Positions 25,469-35,091 of a stretch of 64,000 nucleotides of DNA are shown in pieces. This stretch comes from Flammeovirgaceae bacterium. Its GTDB lineage: Bacteria; Bacteroidota; Bacteroidia; Cytophagales; Cyclobacteriaceae. The notes beneath the pieces were generated by a model that saw only the letters and a list, made by a program, of their open reading frames with translations, was not told where the DNA came from and searched no databases. Positions within the stretch are counted from its first letter, which is position 1. Every line of letters begins with the position of its first letter. The stretch spans positions 806,001 through 870,000 of the forward strand of contig JADJRT010000001.1 of the NCBI GenBank assembly GCA_016712035.1, given 5' to 3'. Both the position numbers and the translations under genes were made by a program.

Positions 25469-27502
25469 GTGAAAATTAGACTGCTTTCTTGCCTCTGTAC
25501 GTTTATTTTATTTACCGGCATTTGCCAGGCTCAAAACCAATCGGATGTGGCCATTCTTAAGGCGTTAGATAAGGCCAGCGATGCCCAAAAGGATAGTCTG
25601 TATTATGAACTGGTTAAAATTTACAGATCCAATGAGCAAGAATTGGCTAAATATTACGCGCATTTAGCTTACACATACAGCACAAGAAATCAGCACTCTG
25701 CTATTCAAATTAAGTCTTGCTATGCGATAGGCTTCCTATATAATCAAACTGGCCGATACGATTCGGCAATTTATTTTTATGAACAAGGAGTAGATCTGGC
25801 ACAAAAATCCATGCCCGACAGGTTGGTTTACTTTTATAACGACCTGGGGAATGTCTACGAGAATATGGATGTTTATGACAGCGCGCTTGCCAACTATTTG
25901 CGCTCCTACGAAATAGCGCTTGAACTAAATCTTTTTCAAGATCAGGCTATCGCCAACAACAATATCGGAACCATTTATTCGAGATTGGGAAACTTCAATG
26001 AATCTTCCATTTATTATCGTAGGGCGCTTGAAATAAAAAAACAGCACGATATTCTGGATGGTCTAGACGTAAACATGATTAACCTCGCTTTCAGCCTTAA
26101 TTCATTAGGACGATACACAGAATCATTAGACCTTCTTGAAGAGGTCATCGACTTTTGTAAAACTCATACCTGCGATAAAAATAAAGATCCAGATGTGTAT
26201 TATGCTTTAGGTTATGGATACTTAAATCAGGCTATGCAAACAGAAGCCTATGAAGCTTTTAAAAGATCTACAGAGTTGGCTAAGGCATTGGACAACACAA
26301 GAGCCTATTGCTCAGGATTGGTAATGATGGGACGATGTGAAATTCAAAATAACAATTTGCAATTGGCACAGGCCCATTTAGTGGAGGCACAAAAATTAGC
26401 GGATCAAAAGCGATACAAACGAACACTTAAGGATGCATATGAGCAACTTTCTGTACTCTACGAAAAGCAAGGATTGTTAGAGAAATCCCTGGAGATGAAT
26501 AAAAGGTTCATTCTTATAAAGGATAGTTTATTCAATGAGACTTTAGCAAATAACTTGAAAGAACTTCAGGTAGAAGTTACTCGAAAGCAAGGTCAGCGCA
26601 TTATAGACGAAAAGGAAGATGAGATTGCCCGGGGGCGCTTAATCTCTTTATTAACAGGTGCTGTGAGCTTACTTACCATCGGATTATCCTTTTCGTTGTT
26701 TGTGAATTTACGAAATAACCGAAATATGAAAGTAAAACTTCAAGCAGAAGTTACCTCTAAAACGAAAAGTCTGCAAACATCAAATGATAAGCTTGCTCAG
26801 GTCAATGAGAAACTTCATCAATCGCAGTTGGAGTATGATTCATTAATATATCGTACTTCGCACGATATTCGTGGTCCGTTAGCAACGTTGCTTGGTCTAA
26901 CAACGTTGGCCAAAAAAGAGTTTGCGAAGGATCCCGCTTGCTTAGGTGATTACTTAGATAAGATTCATGTCACCGGAGATAATTTAAACAATGTGCTCAG
27001 TGGCTTGTTGCTTGTTAATAGTCTGCGAACTCAAGAAATTCAAAATGAATCAGTTCGGATTTTCGATGTGGTACAAGCTTCTATCAAGCAATGTCAATCC
27101 ATTCCACATTTTCCATTGATTGATCTTGTGGTTGATGTTGAAAATGAACTTCAGGTTACAACCGATAAGGTGCTGCTACAGGTTGCCCTTGAGCAATTAA
27201 TACAAAACGCGATTACCTACACAACTCCAACTTCTGCAAGCAATCAGGTTCGCATTTATGCAAAAGTAAGCGAGGATGCCCGGTGGATGTTGATTAAAAT
27301 TGAGGATAACGGGATTGGTATTGAGCCCGATATGAAGGATAGAATTTTTGAATTATTCTTCGTTGCCACCGAAAGACATGGCGCAGGCATTGGTCTTTAC
27401 CTCGCCAGAACAGCGCTGGAACGAATTGGGTCGGCCGTATTGGTTACTCGTTTAAAAAAACCAACCGTATTCGAAATTCGCGTCCCAATTATTCAACCGT
27501 AA
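25469..27502 (+). CDS. TPR-containing sensor histidine kinase
   Basis: 677-residue sensor when started at the GTG at 25469, which gives a proper signal peptide (MKIRLLSCLCTFILFTGICQAQ); the TTG at 25409 would add an unlikely leader. Periplasmic TPR repeats span about residues 50-370, a membrane helix lies near 395-415, then a coiled coil, a HisKA domain with SHDIRGPLATLLGL, and an ATPase domain with N box (EQLIQNAITYT), EDNGIGIEPD and GAGIGLYLAR. No response regulator gene is adjacent. The TPR region could sense a peptide or cell-envelope protein. It converges with glmS, overlapping by 14 bp. Confidence 0.88.
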   Translation: MKIRLLSCLCTFILFTGICQAQNQSDVAILKALDKASDAQKDSLYYELVKIYRSNEQELAKYYAHLAYTYSTRNQHSAIQIKSCYAIGFLYNQTGRYDSAIYFYEQGVDLAQKSMPDRLVYFYNDLGNVYENMDVYDSALANYLRSYEIALELNLFQDQAIANNNIGTIYSRLGNFNESSIYYRRALEIKKQHDILDGLDVNMINLAFSLNSLGRYTESLDLLEEVIDFCKTHTCDKNKDPDVYYALGYGYLNQAMQTEAYEAFKRSTELAKALDNTRAYCSGLVMMGRCEIQNNNLQLAQAHLVEAQKLADQKRYKRTLKDAYEQLSVLYEKQGLLEKSLEMNKRFILIKDSLFNETLANNLKELQVEVTRKQGQRIIDEKEDEIARGRLISLLTGAVSLLTIGLSFSLFVNLRNNRNMKVKLQAEVTSKTKSLQTSNDKLAQVNEKLHQSQLEYDSLIYRTSHDIRGPLATLLGLTTLAKKEFAKDPACLGDYLDKIHVTGDNLNNVLSGLLLVNSLRTQEIQNESVRIFDVVQASIKQCQSIPHFPLIDLVVDVENELQVTTDKVLLQVALEQLIQNAITYTTPTSASNQVRIYAKVSEDARWMLIKIEDNGIGIEPDMKDRIFELFFVATERHGAGIGLYLARTALERIGSAVLVTRLKKPTVFEIRVPIIQP

Positions 27503-29324
27503 CCGATTTGGCGAGATTTCGAGGCTGATCAACATTGCATCCGCGCATTACTGCAATGTGGTACGATAAAAGTTGTAGTGGTACAACTGAAATTAACGGC
27601 ACCAAAGACTCTGCAACCGCGGGCACTTCAATCACAAATTCAGACATTTTAGGAATTAACGTATCGCCTTCGGTTACAATAGAAATAACCCGTCCTTTTC
27701 GCGCTTTTACTTCTTGAATATTGGAAACAATTTTTTCGTACGAACTATCTTTGGTAGCGATAAAGGCTACTGGCATGGCGGCATCAATTAATGCGATGGG
27801 CCCGTGCTTCATTTCAGCAGCAGGATACCCTTCCGCATGGATATAAGAAATCTCCTTTAATTTTAATGCTCCTTCTAATGCTACAGGAAAGTTATACCCT
27901 CTACCCAGGTAGAGAAAGTTACTGGAGTCTTTGAACTCAGCAGCTATCTCTTTTATTTTATCATTAAGGGTTAAGATTTTTTCAATTTTAGCTGGAAGAT
28001 TCTCCATCTCTACCAACAGTTCATTAAACTTCTGCTCCGTAATAGTTCCTTTCTTTTCGGCTACAATAAGCGCAATCATATTGAGCACCGTTAATTGAGC
28101 TGTAAAGGCCTTGGTGCTAGCCACGCCAATTTCTGGCCCGGCATGCGTATAGGCACCCGCATGAGTGGCGCGGGGAATGGACGACCCCACTACGTTGCAA
28201 ACACCAAAAATTATTGCACCTTTTGATTTAGCTTGCTCAATGGCAGCTAGAGTATCTGCTGTTTCACCAGATTGTGAGATAGCAATAACCACGTCTCCTT
28301 CGCGCACGATTGGATTGCGGTAACGAAATTCGGAGGCATATTCTACTTCAACGGGAATTCTGCAAAACTCCTCAAAGAAATATTCAGCCACTAAACCAGC
28401 ATGCCAGCTTGTTCCACAAGCGATAATTATGATTCGATCTGCCTGAACCAACTTGTTCAGGTATTCTCTGAGTCCACCCAATATTAATCGACCTGTTGTT
28501 GAGTCTAGGCGACCCCGCATACAATCGCGAATTGATTTTGGCTGTTCAAAAATCTCTTTTAACATGAAGTGTTCAAAGCCTCCCTTTTCGATAGCCTCTA
28601 ACTCCAGGTCGATCGTTTGCACGTAGGGAGTTAGCGGTAGATTGGAAGTGTCCTTGATGGTAAGCTTGCCCTGATTAATGATAGCTATTTCCTGATCGTT
28701 CAGATAAATAACTTCGTTCGTGTATTCAATAATGGGTGTGGCATCCGATGCCATAAAAAATTCTCCACGACCAACCCCTAACACTAATGGACTGCCCTTA
28801 CGGGCAGCAATTAATAAGTCGGGATCATTTAAGGACATTACAACAATGGCGTACGCGCCTACCACTTTAGTTAGGGCTAACCGAACAGCTTCATCTATTG
28901 AACACTGTTCATTCTGTTGGATGTCTTCAATAAAATGAACGAAAACTTCCGTATCGGTTTCGCTTAAAAACGTATGCCCTTTTCGCAGCAACTCTTGTTT
29001 TAGCGATGAATAGTTTTCAATGATGCCGTTATGTATAATGGCAAGTTTTTTAGTTGCGGAATAATGGGGGTGCGCATTTTCGTCATTGGGTTCGCCATGC
29101 GTGGCCCAACGCGTATGGCCCATACCAATATGGCTGTCGAGCTTTTGATCTTTTATGAATCGCTCAAGTTCAGAAACCTTGCCTTTCTTTTTATAAACGT
29201 TCAGTCCGCCATTTAATAAAGCAATGCCCGTACTATCATAGCCCCGATACTCCAGGCGTTTTAATCCTTTTATAATTACTTCATGAGCTTGACGATGGCC
29301 CACATAGGCTACAATTCCGCACAT
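27489..29324 (-). CDS. glmS: Glutamine-fructose-6-phosphate aminotransferase
   Basis: Makes glucosamine-6-phosphate from fructose-6-phosphate and glutamine for cell-wall and LPS synthesis. The 611-residue length is normal. The nucleophile Cys2 follows the initiator Met (MCGIVAYVG). The glutaminase domain is followed by two SIS domains (GTSWHAG near 305, SQSGETADTLA near 350), and the C terminus is KSVTVE. It lies 14 bp after the DUF4270 gene on the same strand, an order conserved in Bacteroidota. Confidence 0.96.
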   Translation of the reverse strand: MCGIVAYVGHRQAHEVIIKGLKRLEYRGYDSTGIALLNGGLNVYKKKGKVSELERFIKDQKLDSHIGMGHTRWATHGEPNDENAHPHYSATKKLAIIHNGIIENYSSLKQELLRKGHTFLSETDTEVFVHFIEDIQQNEQCSIDEAVRLALTKVVGAYAIVVMSLNDPDLLIAARKGSPLVLGVGRGEFFMASDATPIIEYTNEVIYLNDQEIAIINQGKLTIKDTSNLPLTPYVQTIDLELEAIEKGGFEHFMLKEIFEQPKSIRDCMRGRLDSTTGRLILGGLREYLNKLVQADRIIIIACGTSWHAGLVAEYFFEEFCRIPVEVEYASEFRYRNPIVREGDVVIAISQSGETADTLAAIEQAKSKGAIIFGVCNVVGSSIPRATHAGAYTHAGPEIGVASTKAFTAQLTVLNMIALIVAEKKGTITEQKFNELLVEMENLPAKIEKILTLNDKIKEIAAEFKDSSNFLYLGRGYNFPVALEGALKLKEISYIHAEGYPAAEMKHGPIALIDAAMPVAFIATKDSSYEKIVSNIQEVKARKGRVISIVTEGDTLIPKMSEFVIEVPAVAESLVPLISVVPLQLLSYHIAVMRGCNVDQPRNLAKSVTVE

Positions 29325-29338
29325 AATGGGTTGATAAT

Positions 29339-30778
29339 TTAAGGGTTTTCTGTCGGGGTAGACCGCGAATAATAAATTCTTAATTTGATATCGTCTTTCG
29401 AGAACCGGGTGCGAGTTACTGCTTTACCCATAGGCGGGTCATTCGAAACGATGGCCCAATACGGATATCGTTTTTGACGCAGGGTAAAAAGTTGTTGAAA
29501 GAACAAGGTGGGAAATCCACTGTACGAATTATTGAAGGTTGAATAGGACATCGAAAACACCTTGGACTGATCATCCGAAACGAATTGTTTAGAAAGGTCA
29601 GCAACTTTTAATAAGCCGTTGAAAGAAATAAAATCAAGCGTGTCTTGCCGGGTATCTAACTCATTGTACCGGTTGTCGAGATCCAGCAGGCTCATGGAGA
29701 CTAATCGCAACGGTTTAAATTCAACGGAAGGATCTACTCCGCCCAGAACAAGTTCGGCTGAGTTTACGACAATGTTTGGGATGGTATCGATGTAATCGTA
29801 ATATTTTGTAAGGTCAAGTTTGGTTACGAGCGAGGTACCACTCTGTACATACCGCGCGCTAGCGGGAGAATAATCCGTAAAGAAAGAATTTAAACCAGCC
29901 AATTCAGTAGCCGATCGATCGGCATCAATTTTTGAAAAAATAATAGCTGACGCAAACACAAAGGTTGCAGTCTTAGCCGTACTTCCCGAATGGTAATAAA
30001 CTTTTAAATAGGTTTCTGGATCAAGATGACTGAGACCAAGCACCTTGTCGCCTTCTGAGGACAATACAGCAATACCTTTAAACTGTTCTTTGAAATACAG
30101 AAAGTTCGTATAAAGTGTATCGGTAGGATCAATAGCATTGAATAGCCGTTGGCCGAATGCATTATCTAATGTTATTCGGGTAGATATCACAGGATCGGTA
30201 TCCGTATCGTCAAACTCACTATTAAATGTTTGGCCATCAATACTTGCTTCAGCCATGCCAATAGAAGTAGGGTCAATATCTATATCCGAATTAAAGAAGT
30301 ACTCGTTTTCAAACTCCAACTCTTCTGTAATTTCATGAACGGAATACTTTTGTACAGTTTGCCCTTGTGTTCCATAACTATAGAAATCGTAACGAAATTG
30401 TAATACAGCAGAATCAAACTCAGCATCCGTATCGAGTATGATGGTAGGATCGGCAGGCCGAAATTGTGTGTAAGCACTCGCGCTCACTTTACCTAAATCA
30501 GGATCTGAATATTGGCCAACCAACATTCTATTTAATTCGCCTGTTAAGCTGCTTGTGCGTAGTGAATCCATCCAAAGCACGCTGGTGGCGATTGGAATCT
30601 CAGCATAGACGACCTTGAATCTTTCTTGATTGCTTCTGAATCCCAATGAATTCAGGTCCTCTTCGCACGAAAAAAATAAAACAATTAGAAATAGGGGCAG
30701 CAGGCTTTTAGCCCACCAGCTCCGTATATAGATTGTAAAACGATTCTGTATAGTTATCGTCTTTTTCGATGGTTTCAA
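29339..30778 (-). CDS. DUF4270 family lipoprotein
   Basis: 479-residue lipoprotein of the DUF4270 family, exported by a signal sequence with lipobox LFFSC (acylated Cys near residue 38). The mature protein is beta-rich and begins EEDLNSLGFRSN. Function is unknown. The annotated ATG overlaps the end of the GT5 gene by 71 bp. The hydrophobic signal (SLLPLFLIVLF) needs a start close to 30778 because no later ATG, GTG or TTG lies before it. It sits in the conserved panC / glycogen synthase / DUF4270 / glmS neighbourhood. Confidence 0.8.
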   Translation of the reverse strand: MKPSKKTITIQNRFTIYIRSWWAKSLLPLFLIVLFFSCEEDLNSLGFRSNQERFKVVYAEIPIATSVLWMDSLRTSSLTGELNRMLVGQYSDPDLGKVSASAYTQFRPADPTIILDTDAEFDSAVLQFRYDFYSYGTQGQTVQKYSVHEITEELEFENEYFFNSDIDIDPTSIGMAEASIDGQTFNSEFDDTDTDPVISTRITLDNAFGQRLFNAIDPTDTLYTNFLYFKEQFKGIAVLSSEGDKVLGLSHLDPETYLKVYYHSGSTAKTATFVFASAIIFSKIDADRSATELAGLNSFFTDYSPASARYVQSGTSLVTKLDLTKYYDYIDTIPNIVVNSAELVLGGVDPSVEFKPLRLVSMSLLDLDNRYNELDTRQDTLDFISFNGLLKVADLSKQFVSDDQSKVFSMSYSTFNNSYSGFPTLFFQQLFTLRQKRYPYWAIVSNDPPMGKAVTRTRFSKDDIKLRIYYSRSTPTENP

Positions 30779-31510
30779 TTTTCGTCTCTTTAAGCTTTTT
30801 AACTAATCCTTCTAACTTTTTATTGTCTCCACCCGTAGAAACAACATCTGAGAATTGGGCACCTAATTTAATAAAGCCCTCATAATCTGCAGTTTTTAAA
30901 TGACCCAACATCGTGTCCTCAATATCCATCATACGCACCTTGCCCATCAAATCACCCTTAAATTTGTGACTGAAGCTGTTGTTGTAAATGGTGAACACAG
31001 TTTTGGTGTTCTTGAACAACGGATCGTTCTTATACGTGGTTTTAAGATACAAGGGTATAAAGCTAGTAATCCAATCGTTACAATGAACTACATCGGGGCC
31101 CAACCTAGTTTACGAACTGTTTCGATAACACCTTTACAGAAGAAAATAGCGCGCTCGTCATTATCCTCATAAAACTTATTTTCCTTGTCGTGAAACATGG
31201 ATTTACGGTGGAAATAATCCTCGTTATCGATAAAGTAAACCTGAAGTTTGGCATTAGGAATAGAGGCAACTTTAATAATTAATGGCTTTTCCTCTTCGCC
31301 CACCGCTATATTGATACCCGAAAGTCTAACTACTTCGTGTAAACGGTTCTTCCGCTCGTTAATCAATCCAAACCTTGGCACCAAAATGCGAATCTCCATC
31401 CCTCGCTCTTGCATAGCCTGAGGTAGTTTTCTGACAAAGTCAGCTACCTCCGTAGTTTGCAAAAAGGGATTGATTTCGCTGGCGACATATAGGATACGGA
31501 TTTTTGACAT
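30708..31510 (-). CDS. Short GT5 glycogen/starch synthase-like protein (frameshifted in this sequence)
   Basis: 267 residues once one base is restored in the G run at 31095-31098 (minus-strand CCCC), joining LGWAP to DVVHCNDW. It corresponds only to the N-terminal Rossmann half of glycogen synthase: the KIRILYVASEINPF opening and the HCNDW active-site strand are present, but the C-terminal ADP-glucose-binding half is absent. Bacteroidota commonly carry this short form next to panC. Whether it makes glycogen alone is unclear. It is divergent from panC. Confidence 0.75.
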
Positions 31511-31547
31511 AATATGGATTTTTAATTCAAAATGAAAAACAGAACCA

Positions 31548-31578
31548 CAAAAGTACGCAATTTTAACCCCTTCTTCAA
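31548..31578 (-). promoter_or_regulatory. Bacteroidota-type promoter of the GT5/DUF4270/glmS unit
   Basis: On the minus strand TTG (31576-31578) is followed after 20 bp by TACTTTTG (31548-31555), an exact fit to the -33/-7 consensus. The leader to the ATG at 31510 would be about 30 nt. Confidence 0.65.
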
Positions 31579-31599
31579 CTTATCTTCGGATATAAGGCC

Positions 31600-31607
31600 T
31601 ATATTTG
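31600..31607 (+). promoter_or_regulatory. -7 element of the panC promoter
   Basis: TATATTTG is a perfect TAnnTTTG match 24 bp before the panC ATG. No convincing TTG was found at -33. It is divergent from the GT5 promoter in the same 120-bp region. Confidence 0.5.
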
Positions 31608-31630
31608 CGACCCTTAAAAAAAGGCCAGAA

Positions 31631-32476
31631 ATGGACATTTTCAACGAAATTGGGCCTCTAAAGGCCTTTTAAGACTAAAAAAATAGGATTCAATTCCATT
31701 GGTTTTGTGCCTACTATGGGGCTCTTCATCAGGGCCACATTTCTCTTATAGAAGCTTCACGAACTGAAAATTCAATTACTGTATGCAGCATTTTTGTAAA
31801 TCCTGCCCAGTTTAATAACCCTGCCGATCTAGCTAAATACCCCCGCACACTCGAGTCTGATATAGTTTTATTGGAAAAGGCTAATTGCGATATTTTGTTT
31901 TGCCCCGAAACCTCTCAGATGTATTCGTCTCAAAGCCAGGTTATCTTTGATTTTGGGAAACTTGATAAAATGATGGAGGGGCATTACCGGCCTGGCCACT
32001 TTAGTGGGGTAGCGCTGGTTGTGTCTAAACTGCTCCATATCGTTTCGCCAGATAGAGCGTACTTTGGGCAAAAAGATTATCAACAGTTTAAGATTATTGA
32101 AAAGCTGGTTACAGACTTAAAGTTTGATGTTTCCCTTCAATGCATGCCCATTAAGCGTGAACCGGATGGGCTGGCAATGTCATCACGCAATGCTCGCCTC
32201 GCCAGGGATCAGCGAAACAAGGCCCCCGTTTTTTATCAATCTTTAGGACAGGCGAAGAGTTTACTGCGTCAAGGCAATTCAATGAAAGATGTCCGCACAT
32301 TAATTGTCAAAAAATTTGAAAGTATACGTGATGTTAAGTTGGAATATCTTGAATTAGTCGACACAGCAAACTTAACACCCATTGAAAACGTTTCGGATAC
32401 TGCCATATTACTTATTGCTGGGTATGTGGGCGAAATTCGGTTAATCGATAATTTATTAATGACGGATGCGGATTGA
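31631..32476 (+). CDS. panC: Pantothenate synthetase (two or more indels near its 5' end)
   Basis: ATP-dependent condensation of pantoate and beta-alanine. The gene starts at the ATG of MDIFNEIGPLKAF (31631), immediately after a -7 element. Two breaks are needed to reach the body: an indel between the T run at 31667-31670 and the A run ending at 31683, and a missing G in the run at 31718-31721, which restores VPTMGALHQGH with the ATP-binding HxGH. Downstream motifs are intact (FVNPAQF, YFGQKDYQQ, KREPDGLAMSSRN). About 281 residues. It overlaps panD by 11 bp. Confidence 0.88.
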
Positions 32477-32813
32477 TGTTTTGAAATCAAAGATACACCG
32501 GGTAAAAATAACCCAGGCCGAGTTGCACTATGTGGGAAGCATAACAATTGATGAGGCTTTATTGGAGGCGGCCAATTTGCTGGAAGGCGAGAAGGTACAA
32601 ATCGTTAATATCAACAATGGCGAACGTTTGGAGACCTACGTAATAAAAGGACTCCGAAATTCAGGCGTTGTTTGTCTCAACGGGCCGGCTGCTCGCAAGG
32701 CTCAGGTGGGAGATGTTGTAATTATTATTTCTTATGCTTCGATGGAATTCGAAGAAGCCCGTAATTTTAAACCATCTTTGATTTTTCCTGATCCAGAGAA
32801 TAGATTGAATTAA
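32466..32813 (+). CDS. panD: Aspartate 1-decarboxylase
   Basis: Makes beta-alanine for pantothenate from aspartate. 115 residues. The self-cleavage site that creates the pyruvoyl group is Gly24-Ser25 in YVGSIT. Tyr and Arg active-site segments and NGPAAR (near residue 72) are present. Its ATG overlaps the end of panC by 11 bp, so PanC and PanD are made from one message. Confidence 0.95.
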   Translation: MRIDVLKSKIHRVKITQAELHYVGSITIDEALLEAANLLEGEKVQIVNINNGERLETYVIKGLRNSGVVCLNGPAARKAQVGDVVIIISYASMEFEEARNFKPSLIFPDPENRLN

Positions 32814-32828
32814 TATTGCCACAATACC

Positions 32829-33833
32829 TTGAATTCTAAAATAAAATCCGCCCTCCAATATTTACTTCTCATAGCTATCACCACAGCGCTACTTTGGCTT
32901 TCCCTAAGGGGATTAACAGTTGCGGAAGGTGAGGATAAGTCAGAATTTATTTGGAATGCATGGTTGCGATCTAATAAAGGGTATCTGATGCTTATGGCAC
33001 TGGTTGCCATGCTTAGTCATGTGCTTCGAGCCGTTAGGTGGAAGATGCTTCTCGAGCCTACAGGCAATTCGGTAAGCCTCGGCAACAGTTTTCTATCTCT
33101 TATGATTGGGTACCTCGTAAACCTGGCAGTGCCCCGGGGGGGTGAAGTTTCGCGATGCTATAACTTGTATAAGTTAGAGAAAACCCCGGTTGAGGTTTCT
33201 TTTGGCACTGTGGTGGTTGAACGTTTAGTAGATTTAGTTTGCCTTGTTCTCCTTATCGGGATTTCTTTTATTGTAGAATGGAAAAAACTTAAAGCATTTA
33301 TAGATACCCTCGATTTCTCTTCCGCGGGCGGGTCATCTGTTTCTATTTGGATTTTTATTGCCTTGGCATTGGTTGCTGGAGTAGGCGTAGGTATATACCT
33401 TCTTCGAAATAATCAGAAGCTAAGAAAAATTTTATCAGGCTTTAAAGAAGGGCTAATGGCTGTGTTTCGGTTAAAAAATAAAGCGCTCTTTGTTTTTTAT
33501 TCTATTGCAATCTGGGCGTTGTATTTTCTGATGAGTTATTTTGTAGTAATCGCGTTCCCCGAAACAAGTGGACTTGGAATCAGTGCCGTGCTTACATTAT
33601 TTGCCATAGGAGCTATTGCTATGGCTGCCCCACTACCCGGTGGCGCTGGTTCTTATCATACCCTGGTTCCGTTAGGGTTAGTTATGCTTTATAATTTGCC
33701 AAAAGCCGATGCCATTGCCTTTGTCTTTATTTTTCATGGCTGGCAAACCGTGACTTTGATTGCCGCTGGGGTTGTATCTTTAATCATCAGTTACCTGATT
33801 ATCCGATGGAAAAAAGTGCCAGAAAAATTGTAG
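32829..33833 (+). CDS. Lysylphosphatidylglycerol synthase TM-domain (UPF0104) family membrane protein
   Basis: 334-residue flippase-like membrane protein with about eight hydrophobic helices. Family motifs include the AVRWKMLLEP region near residue 66, VNLAVPRGGEVSRCY near 96 and PLPGGAGSYH near 274. It lacks the soluble synthase domain of MprF. It starts at a TTG 15 bp after panD because no ATG precedes the first helix. It overlaps the next gene by 28 bp. Confidence 0.8.
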   Translation: MNSKIKSALQYLLLIAITTALLWLSLRGLTVAEGEDKSEFIWNAWLRSNKGYLMLMALVAMLSHVLRAVRWKMLLEPTGNSVSLGNSFLSLMIGYLVNLAVPRGGEVSRCYNLYKLEKTPVEVSFGTVVVERLVDLVCLVLLIGISFIVEWKKLKAFIDTLDFSSAGGSSVSIWIFIALALVAGVGVGIYLLRNNQKLRKILSGFKEGLMAVFRLKNKALFVFYSIAIWALYFLMSYFVVIAFPETSGLGISAVLTLFAIGAIAMAAPLPGGAGSYHTLVPLGLVMLYNLPKADAIAFVFIFHGWQTVTLIAAGVVSLIISYLIIRWKKVPEKL

Positions 33834-34288
33834 GCATTGCCGAGGCAAAAAAACTGGTAAAAACCTGGCAGCAAGCTGGCGACCAAGTCGTATTCACAAA
33901 TGGTTGTTTCGACTTAATCCATCTTGGACATGTGGATTATCTTGAAAAAGCGCGGTTGCTTGGCGATAAGTTGGTACTTGGGTTAAACACCGATGATTCA
34001 GTAAGTAGATTTAAAGGTCCGGAGCGGCCGCTTCAAGATCAAAGCTCGCGTGCCCGCGTTTTAGCTGCCATGCAATTTGTGGATTTGGTTGTGTTCTTCA
34101 ACGAGGATACACCTCTGGAATTAATTTCCGGATTATTGCGCAATATTTTAGTTAAAGGAAGTGACTATTTGACAGAAAATATTGTTGGCGCAGATGTTGT
34201 GAAAAGAGCAGGAGGCGTTGTGAAAACCATTGATTTTGTTCCGGGTTATTCAACAACGCGAATTGTAGAAAAAATTAAAAAGACATAA
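33806..34288 (+). CDS. D-glycero-beta-D-manno-heptose 1-phosphate adenylyltransferase (HldE C-terminal type)
   Basis: Stand-alone nucleotidyltransferase of the RfaE domain II type that activates heptose 1-phosphate with ATP for LPS core synthesis. 160 residues. The cytidylyltransferase-type motif is NGCFDLIHLGH near residue 31, with a late YSTTRIVEKI that matches the ISTT end motif. It starts inside the preceding membrane protein gene (28-bp overlap). Confidence 0.88.
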   Translation: MEKSARKIVGIAEAKKLVKTWQQAGDQVVFTNGCFDLIHLGHVDYLEKARLLGDKLVLGLNTDDSVSRFKGPERPLQDQSSRARVLAAMQFVDLVVFFNEDTPLELISGLLRNILVKGSDYLTENIVGADVVKRAGGVVKTIDFVPGYSTTRIVEKIKKT

Positions 34289-34301
34289 AACAAATAAAAC
34301 T

Positions 34302-34997
34302 ATGGGGGCTCTAATTATAACAGGTTTTTTTATGCTGGTGGGTTGGATTGTTAGTTCAAGACTAAAGGCCAAGTTTAAAAAATACTCTGAAATAAGACTG
34401 GCCAAAGACCTTACCGGAGCGGAAATTGCAAAATTGATGCTTGCCGATAATGGTATTGGTGCCGTACAAGTAATTTCCGTGGAGGGACAGCTAACGGATC
34501 ATTACAATCCCGCTACCAAAACGGTTAACCTTAGTCATGATGTATATCATGGCCGAAATGCTGCCGCTACCGCAGTAGCGGCCCACGAATGTGGTCACGC
34601 AGTGCAGCATGCCAAAGCCTATAGCATGTTACAATTTCGCTCAGCGATGGTACCTATTCAAAACATCAGCGCCAAGGTGATTAATTTCATATTCATGGCC
34701 ATGATGTTTGGTGCATTTGCTGTTCAGGGTTTGCTCTCATTCGATACCGCTCTTATAGTAATCATTGCGTGTTACGCAATATTCGCTCTATTTGCTCTGG
34801 TAACTTTGCCAGTTGAATTTGATGCAAGTAAAAGAGCTTTGGCGTGGATAGAAACTCGGGGTATTGTAACGCGGCAAGAACATGATATGGCTAAGGACGC
34901 CCTGAACTCTGCAGCCATGACGTATGTGGTGGCTGCCATCGGTGCGGTAACTATGCTACTGTATTATGTGATGATCTTTTTGGGAAGACGAGATTAG
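34302..34997 (+). CDS. YugP-like zinc metallopeptidase (membrane)
   Basis: 231-residue membrane-bound peptidase of the Zn_peptidase_2/YugP family. The zinc site HECGH lies at residues 95-99 and a further conserved ASKRA...W follows. Hydrophobic helices lie at about 3-18, 125-160 and 210-228. Its substrate is unknown. It is 14 bp after the adenylyltransferase gene, and a strong terminator follows. Confidence 0.85.
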   Translation: MGALIITGFFMLVGWIVSSRLKAKFKKYSEIRLAKDLTGAEIAKLMLADNGIGAVQVISVEGQLTDHYNPATKTVNLSHDVYHGRNAAATAVAAHECGHAVQHAKAYSMLQFRSAMVPIQNISAKVINFIFMAMMFGAFAVQGLLSFDTALIVIIACYAIFALFALVTLPVEFDASKRALAWIETRGIVTRQEHDMAKDALNSAAMTYVVAAIGAVTMLLYYVMIFLGRRD

Positions 34998-35031
34998 GTC
35001 TTGTCATTTTTGCAAAACCAAGATACTTTGC

Positions 35032-35063
35032 AGGCCTGAGTTTAACCTCAGGCCTCTTTTTTT
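35032..35063 (+). terminator. Rho-independent terminator after the zinc peptidase gene
   Basis: AGGCCTGAG and CTCAGGCCT form a perfect 9-bp stem around a 6-base loop, followed by CTTTTTTT. It ends the panC-to-peptidase run of plus-strand genes, 35 bp past the stop. Confidence 0.88.
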
Positions 35064-35091
35064 GTTATCTTGAGAAGCAATTACAAGGACT

